DNA of 64,000 nucleotides from contig JARFIW010000500.1 of the NCBI GenBank assembly GCA_036346225.1, forward strand, positions 4,216,001 to 4,280,000. Reading direction: 5' to 3'. This document shows positions 56,850-64,000 of the stretch, in pieces. Origin of the DNA: Platerodrilus igneus (lineage: Eukaryota; Arthropoda; Insecta; Coleoptera; Lycidae). The position numbers and the translations under genes were made by a program. The first letter of the stretch is position 1; the number at the start of each line of letters is the position of its first letter. Below the pieces are notes generated by a model. It had not been told where the DNA came from. It searched no databases and worked only from the letters and a program-made list of their open reading frames with translations.

Positions 56850-58799
56850 CCAAATTAAGTTGTTTTTATTTTTTATGTATATTTAAATCTTATCCAAATT
56901 TGATTGTGATAACTAAAAAATGAATATATTGACCCACATTGTACTGGTACGTTAGTAAATATGTTGTCTATTACTGTGTTTAAAAATTTTCTTCCCAGCA
57001 ACTATTACATTCTCAAAAAAACCTTCAGTTTTCCGATAATCTATCACTCAATATCTACTATCCCTATTAAAATCAAAATTTTAGCTTTGGAAATGTAGGG
57101 GAACAGAGAGGGACAGTCATCTTTGGCACATTTTGAGCTATATCATGAAGACTACTAGACCAAAAATTATAAAAAAAAATTTTTAGGAGCCTTTCAGAAT
57201 CCTTTTTTAAATGATACCTCACACGATATATTTATTAAAACTTGTTTTCTTTTGACCGAATTAACTCCCGCCATTTTAATCTAAAGCATTACGTAATAAA
57301 ACGTTTCATTATAGTAATATGAATAACTTTTGACTGGAAGGCGATAGATAAATTCTGTTAACAGATTCGTAATCAGCGGAAGAAATCCCATAAAAACAAT
57401 CATCGCCTATTAGGAAGAAAAATACAATTTGTAGTTCTGTGTTCTTAATTTTATAAATTATAAATTGATTTAAATTAGAATACGTAAATTTTAGACAACT
57501 ACATTGAAAGCTCCTATAAAATTTAGGTTATAAAACCATTTCTATAATTCTATTGACAATGACACGAAAAAGCAAACGATATTGTTTCTTTACATTGAAA
57601 GTGATTTACAATCCGTGAAGCAATTCGTCATATTGATACTCATATCTGAAATCCCTGCATTATCAGAGCTTTCATCGCACCGCTATCTGGTTAACGTCTG
57701 GATAACTAATCCCATTTCACACAAATATATCAAAATCGTTTATTGACTGTTATTTACAGCTGCTGATAGACGCGATTGGTTCTTCTTCTATAACTCTGTT
57801 GGTTCAAGGTATAAGTTTACAAAAACTTTCTGATATGGCAAGATTATTCAATAGTAAACCTATTCTTTAAAATATTTCTAAACATACTTCACATTACCTT
57901 TCATATAGTATATCAATAAGAAAATTTGAGGTTTATAAAAGTGTATACTTAGTCAGTACAAAGGTTGCAAACAGATATGCTATAAAGAACGAGATAGGGT
58001 TACTCGTGTATCATTGAAAAGCTTAAATAGGTTATCTAATTTATAATTAGTTATGGTAAATCTGTATGATTGTATAATAGGATGATCGAAAGACCGCAGA
58101 TTGCAGTATAAGGTAAACTAGCTGTTTAAGTAGTTGAAAAAGTTTTAAATATAGAAAAGACTTGCAATTCTTATGTCGCTAACATAACCTAGAACTTAAA
58201 ATGTTGAACAAAGTAGAGTAGAGGTACAATTTTGACATTTTTTTGTTAGCCTTCGTCCTAGAAAAATGAACTGGTAGAAAATGATTTCTATAATCCGTTC
58301 CCCGAAAGAATAAAGTAGAGGGCATGTCGTACTGAGACTGAGAGCCATTTACACCACTAGAACATCATGAGAGGGAAATTGAAAATAGATACTTAATCTT
58401 ATTTATTTGACATTCTACCTACCCAAACAAAAGATAACAATCTATAAAAACAGTTTGAATAGTAGCTATACATAAAAACATTTTTTAAATACAATTCTTC
58501 GTCATTTTCAGAAATTTTCACTAGATTTATACTTAAATGGCATGAAGACATGTCTATGTATAAAATCATGAAAAATGCGATTAAACTTTATGGTAAAATT
58601 CAGAAAAAGAAGTAGGTGTTACTGTATAAATAATTTATAACGGACCCATAGTATTATCACTTGTATCACAACTAGTATCTGAATTCACTCACCACTATTT
58701 CTTCAACTGCAGCTTCTACAATGCCAAACTCCAAATCGGTGTTTCTTCCTTTCCAAGAACAAGACTAACACAACTTTTCCACATAGCAGAAATTACTCT
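56850..58799. other. AT-rich intergenic DNA
   Basis: No gene or known repeat is seen. Confidence 0.5.
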
Positions 58800-58965
58800 T
58801 GTAATGCCATTTTGAAACACAGATAGTGAAAGAACACTGATATTGAAAGATGTAGGATGTGGAAATTTCAGGTAATGTGTAGATTAGCTCAAAATATAGG
58901 AAACAATGGAGGTACACGTCCAACCAGTTCTAGGACTGAATACCTATTGATGATGATTAAGTCAT
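58800..58965 (+). pseudogene. LINE ORF2 C-terminal tail fragment, second copy
   Basis: GATAGTGAAAGA..., AGATGTAGGATGTGGAAATT, TTAGCTCAAAATATAGGAAA, AATGGAGGTAC and ATGATGATTAAGTCAT parallel 31040-31170. It is the same 'D.GC..F ... A..R..WR' tail as at 30880, in the same orientation, 3'-terminal part only. Confidence 0.7.
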
Positions 58966-58999
58966 TTTTGAAACAGATTGTTTACACCGTTTAATTTGA

Positions 59000-59830
59000 A
59001 TGCAATGTTAGGTGCAGTAACATAATGTTTTACGTTGGCCCATATCAATTCCATAGGATTAAAACTGCAGTGGTAGGGATGTAATCGTAGCACTATTCGT
59101 CCTTTATTTTCACCAATACATCAATAACATATGTTGTAGAATGCGAAATGCAGTACTACTTAACCGATTATAATATAAGATCATACTTCACAGGATCATT
59201 TCTGTAGTATATCTTCACGTACTCTAACCCACAATTATAAACATTAATTATTTATATTTAAAAGGTTAGTGATTGTCTAAAAATAGTTTTATTATATATA
59301 ATTGTAAGTTCATTACAACTTGTTACATTTAGCTTTAAAGTTATGTACTGCTGAATGGAAATAATAAATGTTGTATTCACATTCAAAAAAAAAAAAATTG
59401 AAGCTTTAGATAAATATCTTCAATTTTAATTACTTTATTTACAAGCCAATCCATAATATTTGCCTTTTTTCAGCATTGTGTAGGGATTTTCTCCGACTTT
59501 ACACTATGATAAGGTGCATTATCCATTACTATCGCACAATCAACTTCTAACGTTGGAAAATTCTAAAGTCATTACTTAAAAACTTCACTGTCTTTATGGT
59601 AGTCCCCAAAAATTCATTTAATGGAATCATGAAATGAAACAAATTTAACACAGCTGTTTTCATCGATTCAAAAATCAAAGGTCCCTGATCTAAAAATCTT
59701 TTCTGTACCAATGTGAATTACGATTGACCTTTTGTCTTTTTCTAAGGGATATTTAATGCTTGTTGACAAACCCTCAATAGCTGCTCGCTTAGAAATTTTA
59801 ACCGTGGTATCATGCTAAACTTATTTATAA
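59000..59830 (-). pseudogene. DDE_3-type transposase relic
   Basis: The minus strand reads, in order, LEKDKRSIVIHIGTEKIF (first Asp region 'RLI..H.G'), VDCAIVMDNAPYHSVKSEKI (the second catalytic Asp block 'vMDNA.YHs'), and GRIVLRLHPYHCSFNPMELI followed by WANVKHYVTAPN, the 'RLPPYHC.LNPIE..W' block carrying the final acidic residue. These are hallmark blocks of a DDE_3 transposase group abundant in insects. Stops and frame changes between blocks show it is dead. An HTH domain should lie above 59830 but is not clear. Confidence 0.8.
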
Positions 59831-61290
59831 CGTGTCCTGCATTCACCTAAGTTTCGTCAAAATAATGTTAAATAGTTCTTCTCCAAAGAACTAGTACTAG
59901 CTTTTTAATTAATACGGATTTTCTTGTTCTTGTATCATACCTAAACCTAGTTTTTCGCAGAATTCGATAAGGGATGAGTTACTCAGGTTTGATAAGGAAT
60001 CATCATTAGTAATTTTACGTAGTACCTTTAAAAAGTAGAAATGAACATATCTTCGAATCACTAAAATATCCATTTCGTTAAGTTTGTGTACATTATTGGG
60101 CGTCTTTTTGTTTTAATAGGCTAACTTTTCAGTTTATTTGATGATGCTTCATACACTGCTTTGACCAATGTCAATTTCTATATGATCTGGTTTATAGTTG
60201 CGGTTTTACTAATTAGTTCGACATGTTTCACACACAAATTGTAGGTATGTCATTAGCTTTTGACCATTTTTGATTAGTTTCCTTTGATATTTTTGAATGA
60301 TATATATTGCCGTGGAATCGTGGATTAAACTTTTTACATCAAGCCCCAGCGTTGGGACGTCATAAGATTGCCATGGACTTAGGGGATTAAGGTTTTATGC
60401 TTCACCAGTGTCATCAAATTATTTTTTAAAAAGCACAGATTTCAAAAACAAAAATTGCTTACCCTTTGATTTCTGCATCAAGAATCTTCAGCAGCTTCCC
60501 TGGCTAGCTCAGCTGTGCCTCTTCTCGGATACCTAAATATACAACCATTCTTCCTTCACACTCGCACACCATTCAATAAAATCACTAAATAATACAACAA
60601 TCATACAATCTTTTATTTACCGCTATTTACAGACAAATTATTCACATGTATAAAAACAGTTTGGTACACTAATTACAAACTCAAATGTGATATGTTTTAA
60701 AGTCCTTGATTTTCTAATTGTTTGCATAGAAATTTAATGAAATATGAGTAGATGGGTCCCAGATATTACCCTAAATTGACTGTACACTGGAGTATGGTGA
60801 GCTCATAATAACCCAGTATATGCCTTTTACCTTGCATAAATTAATACAAAATTGATAGACCCGTTTAACTTTTACAATCCGATTTATATTCAAAATAAAA
60901 TTTTATAAGTTTCAAATGCACCCTTTTTCAATATTTAACCCCAATAAATTGTCCAGTACATGTATCTTTTCCAATAAGTTTATATAACCATAAATAAACT
61001 CCAAAATTCACTCACACAGCACCAAAATTTCACAAAAGCTTATCAGACAACATACATTTTAAATAAATTACCTGGAGAATGCTTCAGGCTTCCATTCCTT
61101 CGACGACGATCACCAGAACACCTCGGCCTCGTGACCATGCGCTGTGATACTCCGCGGATTCACAGGCGATAATCCCAATTGCAAGCTAAGCGCCTCGTTT
61201 CATAGTACCATTCCATATCAGCATGCAATCCTGGTTGTTTGTGATGCTTACCCACATATATTATGCTTCCATTTATTGATTTTCTAGCTT
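59831..61290. other. Unassigned DNA
   Basis: The DDE_3 N-terminus and right end may lie within the first 500 bases. A GC-richer patch at 61080-61200 has no motif. Confidence 0.35.
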
Positions 61291-61294
61291 AGTA

Positions 61295-61379
61295 TAGTAG
61301 TAGCCAGACCTCTATTAATTTAATATACACTACGCGTATTTCGCGTTAATAAATAGAAGGCCGCTACTAATAAGTTACA
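61295..61379. repeat. Imperfect hairpin, about 26-bp arms
   Basis: GTAGTAGCCAGACCTCTATT (61298) is complemented by AATAGAAGGCCGCTACTAAT (61357) across a roughly 30-base loop rich in CG. Several mismatches are present. The sequence AGGCCGCTA also occurs at 33085, suggesting a dispersed element. Confidence 0.45.
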
Positions 61380-62448
61380 CGTGCTAGCACTATATTTACT
61401 GTATTATTAAGACATCTAATACTCACAAAAAAAACTCTACTATAATGTTGGTCAGCATTCAGTACTTTATCTTAGTAAAGTAGTATAGAAACGAAGACAA
61501 GACAAGAGAGCCTTAATAATTTCTATTCAGTATATATATTGGTTCAAAATCCTACCCCCGGACACACTTCACGTTAAAAGCTTATTTTCAAATTTAAATT
61601 CTACAAATTTTGATACAACCGTCTTGAAAATTCCTGAAATTTACTCCGTCTACGTGCCGTATGTATCCGAAAGCGCTCCCACCTGTCGCGTTTGTCTACG
61701 TTTGGAAAACTGTATGTTCTTAATCAATGATAATATTCTCTGTCGTCATATAACCCCGCCTGTACTATCTTTATCTCTGTCTGATGCATGTCTACTGTCG
61801 CGTTCAAAACCCCACTTGAGTAATAGAAAATCGATATTGCTAATACCTCATCTCCACTCCATGTGTATATAGTACGTGCGTTTTCAATATCAATGCTTTT
61901 ATATCTGTCTGTATCCGTAGTATATAACCGATCGTGCATTTCCCTTGCTCTTTAAGAATTTTGTTAGCTTGTTGTTCAAACCAAACTGACTGTTGAAAAT
62001 ATTTTCTATGAGTCCTGTCTTAATATGCTCATAATTTCGACGAATGTAACATTTTTAAAAACGCAGGTGTTTGTTAATTATCGACCGTTTAGCACAACAA
62101 TTCTTGGAGTTTATATTTCGTCGTATCAGATAAAACTGACGTTTGCTTGTTACGAAGAAAAACTTTTGCCTTGGAATTATTAATTTTCTTACCCTAATGG
62201 GTTTTCTTATGCTTTTACGTGTTGAATTAAAATAAATTAAAATTAATTATGCGTATTCCATTTGCTTTAAAACTGTTTTTTTATGTACTTTTAACCTTTC
62301 AATCACTAATTATAAAAATACGTAAATACTTGTCTGTTCTTCCTAAATGAATTAAATAAATTTGGCGCGTAAATAATTTGTTCTTTTCTCTATACAGGGT
62401 GGTTACAATTATTGTTTACCACTGATATAACCCTTTGAATCCATAACA

Positions 62449-62454
<6 letters not shown>
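61380..62454. other. AT-rich intergenic DNA
   Basis: No gene is supported. A TACAGGGTGGTTACAATTAT at 62394 resembles a lone mariner-type inverted-repeat end. Confidence 0.45.

Positions 62455-62496
<42 letters not shown>
62455..62496. repeat. (AT)n microsatellite
   Basis: An AT run of about 42 bases. It is followed by TATATTGATATGATAACGCC, close to the bridge after the AT run at 5717 (TATATTGATATAATAAGGCC). Confidence 0.95.
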
Positions 62497-62600
62497 ATAT
62501 GATAACGCCGTACTCGGTGTAATGACGTTTTTACTTAACGCCACCGCTCTGTGTTCTCACTTCAAATTTAATCTTACTAATTTTATTTTTTTAATAAAAA

Positions 62601-62674
62601 AACCCATTAGCACTAATCGCTTTTTAATGGGTTTTCTCATTAAAAATCCATTAACACTAATCGCTTTTAATGGA
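62601..62674. repeat. Two tandem hairpins sharing a conserved loop
   Basis: Hairpin 1 is AACCCATTA (62601) with TAATGGGTT (62625). Hairpin 2 is TCCATTA (62647) with TAATGGA (62668). Both loops contain CACTAATCGCTTTT. They sit at the 3' side of the minus-strand ORF at 62667, whose stop codon lies in the second hairpin. Confidence 0.75.
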
Positions 62675-62950
62675 AAAGCTTATTAACGATATTGTCATTT
62701 TTCCTTACGTCACATCTATCATTACCACCACTGCCACCGTAACCTAAATATCGTTTCATACTTTCTATCTTGTTTAGTTCATCTTTCGAGATCAATCTAT
62801 TTTGTTTGGTATCAATTAATATTAGATTTTTCTCAGCTACCTGAATTTCTAGGAATTGTTTAGATAGCATCATTCTCCAGGGAGCTACCCTCATTTTAAG
62901 ATTTTTTACCAGCAGCGATTTTTGACTGTCCTTATAAATTTTTTAGCCAT
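62667..62950 (-). CDS. Unrecognised small ORF, possibly frameshifted at its start
   Basis: The minus strand is open from about 62935 to a TAA at 62667. The first methionine in this frame is at 62894, giving 75 residues. A better start may be the ATG at 62950 (MAKKFIRTVKNR), which needs one frameshift in an A-run to join the open frame. The residues look protein-like: a Lys-rich N-terminus, PWRMMLSKQFLEIQVAEK, SKDELNKIESMKRYLG, then GYGGSGGNDRCDVRKN. I do not recognise a family. It could be a mobile-element remnant or a small host gene. The adjoining palindromes may act in its 3' end. Confidence 0.3.
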
Positions 62951-63040
62951 GCGATATATCAAATTAGTCTAGAATTTTACGCGGAATCTGAATCTGTAAA
63001 TAGATTTTAAATAAGACTATCCCAGCCGCGGCTACTCCAT

Positions 63041-63064
63041 GGGGGCTCAAAGGCTAGAGCCCCC
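63041..63064. repeat. GC-rich hairpin
   Basis: GGGGGCTC (63041) pairs with GAGCCCCC (63057) across an 8-base loop, in otherwise AT-rich DNA. Confidence 0.7.
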
Positions 63065-63551
63065 CAGGTTATTTTAAGGAATAGGTACCGTAAATAAACT
63101 TTTCAGCATAAATTAATTCATCGTAAAATGATTACTCAAAACTAGAGATCGAATGCATAAATGCTTTCAGCCCGGCATTTTTAAGTGGTCTCAGTAAATA
63201 AATTATAAATGCTACGTTTACAATGAAAATGATGTATGATGTCGGAAACAGATATGAATAGTAAACATATCCCACCGTCGTCCTTTCGTTAGCAACCACA
63301 TCTAACCGTTTTAATGAAAATTAACACCAAAATGCATATAATTCTTTTAAGATTTGTGGTTTAAATGATCAAATGTAACACTGATATTAATATTTTAAAA
63401 TTATTTAAAACAATTACGTTTCTCACTATATTCATTTTACATCCTAGTATCCTACATTTAAGTAATAATAAATAAATACCTGTCCTAGATATTTCGACAG
63501 AGCTCTCTTCACGTAAACAAAACTCGTTGATTCTCCTTAGGACATAAGTAA

Positions 63552-63572
63552 GGGCTCAATTCTATTGAGCCC
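63552..63572. repeat. Perfect 9-bp hairpin
   Basis: GGGCTCAAT (63552) and ATTGAGCCC (63564) are separated by TCT. It shares GGGCTC/GAGCCC with the hairpin at 63041. Confidence 0.8.
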
Positions 63573-63863
63573 AGCTTCAATGTAAATCTTATAGGAAATC
63601 GAACGACGACGAATTCTGTCGAACGCAAATAATAACAGCTTCAGGTAGCTTAAACAGGGCTCTCGTCAATAGAGCATTTACCCTCAGTACTGTTGGTATT
63701 TCAAGGCGTGTGTGTTGTTGTCGGGTACTAATTTGCGTGAACGTAGAGATTATTTCACTTGTTTTCGTTGAAAATAAAGAACATGTCTTGTTCTGTGAGT
63801 ATAGTCGTAGTGTATAATTCTTCAACCAAACTTACGAAGTAAGTTAGGTTAATATAATCGCTA

Positions 63864-63900
63864 CGTCGTCGTCGTCACCGCCGTCGCCGCCGTCGTCCGT
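63864..63900. repeat. CGT/CGC trinucleotide tract
   Basis: CGTCGTCGTCGTCACCGCCG and following CGCCGTCGT units make a CG-rich island in AT-rich DNA. It could be a decayed trinucleotide repeat or part of a promoter or 5' untranslated region beyond the window. Confidence 0.7.
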
Positions 63901-64000
63901 TGTCATATTCCCATAATGATACAATAAATGATATATATATGTACCTTGTTTAGTTTTTTACGCTGATTATAAATATGCTATACACTTTTCGATATCTCAT

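Overview
The window reads as AT-rich, intron-scale animal DNA, almost certainly from an insect or another arthropod. The evidence is the mobile-element set: a tRNA-derived SINE family, Jockey-like and R1-like LINEs, a LINE with an RNase H domain, BEL/Pao and Gypsy-like LTR elements, mariner-type and DDE_3-type transposase relics, and long AT, GT and CA microsatellites. No intact host gene can be supported. Every recognisable coding stretch belongs to a mobile element or an uncharacterised repeat-borne family, and nearly all are frameshifted, stopped or truncated. The species cannot be named from sequence alone.

Layout. 1-5.7 kb: a decayed Gypsy-like element on the minus strand, with an unusually long LTR and a pol gene that stops inside reverse transcriptase. 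5.7-12 kb: an AT microsatellite, a 38-bp tandem triplet, AT-rich DNA and a roughly 550-bp inverted-repeat element. 12-20 kb: a diverged duplication carrying a SINE, a frameshifted repeat-protein reading frame, a roughly 151-bp satellite, and two diverged copies of a roughly 1.15-kb unit that share intron-like signals. 20.4-28 kb: nested insertions, namely a SINE trimer, a mariner relic, an RNase H LINE split by a 5'-truncated R1-like LINE with a clear target duplication, and a 1.7-kb long-TIR element built around 127-bp repeats.

28-35 kb: mostly featureless AT-rich DNA with two LINE fragments and one DNA-transposon end. 35-39.7 kb: a dead Jockey-like LINE interrupted by an 817-bp solo LTR with a 4-bp target duplication. 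41.5-46.4 kb: a non-coding unit bounded by 0.66-0.69-kb direct repeats, with a 70-bp tandem array inside, and a perfect 46-nt inverted repeat spanning its right part. 47.2 kb: a SINE with target duplication. 49.7-53.8 kb: a minus-strand BEL/Pao relic interrupted by a SINE. 55.5-56.8 kb: a degenerate copy of a repeat-borne arthropod protein family. 59 kb: a DDE_3-type transposase relic. 61-64 kb: hairpins, an AT microsatellite and one unrecognised minus-strand ORF.

The genes do not form a pathway. The window is best read as a record of layered insertions. The items least explained by known families are the duplicated intron-like unit (16.3-19.4 kb), the 13-residue-repeat protein frame (13.0-14.5 kb), and the perfect 46-nt inverted repeat (43.1/46.4 kb).
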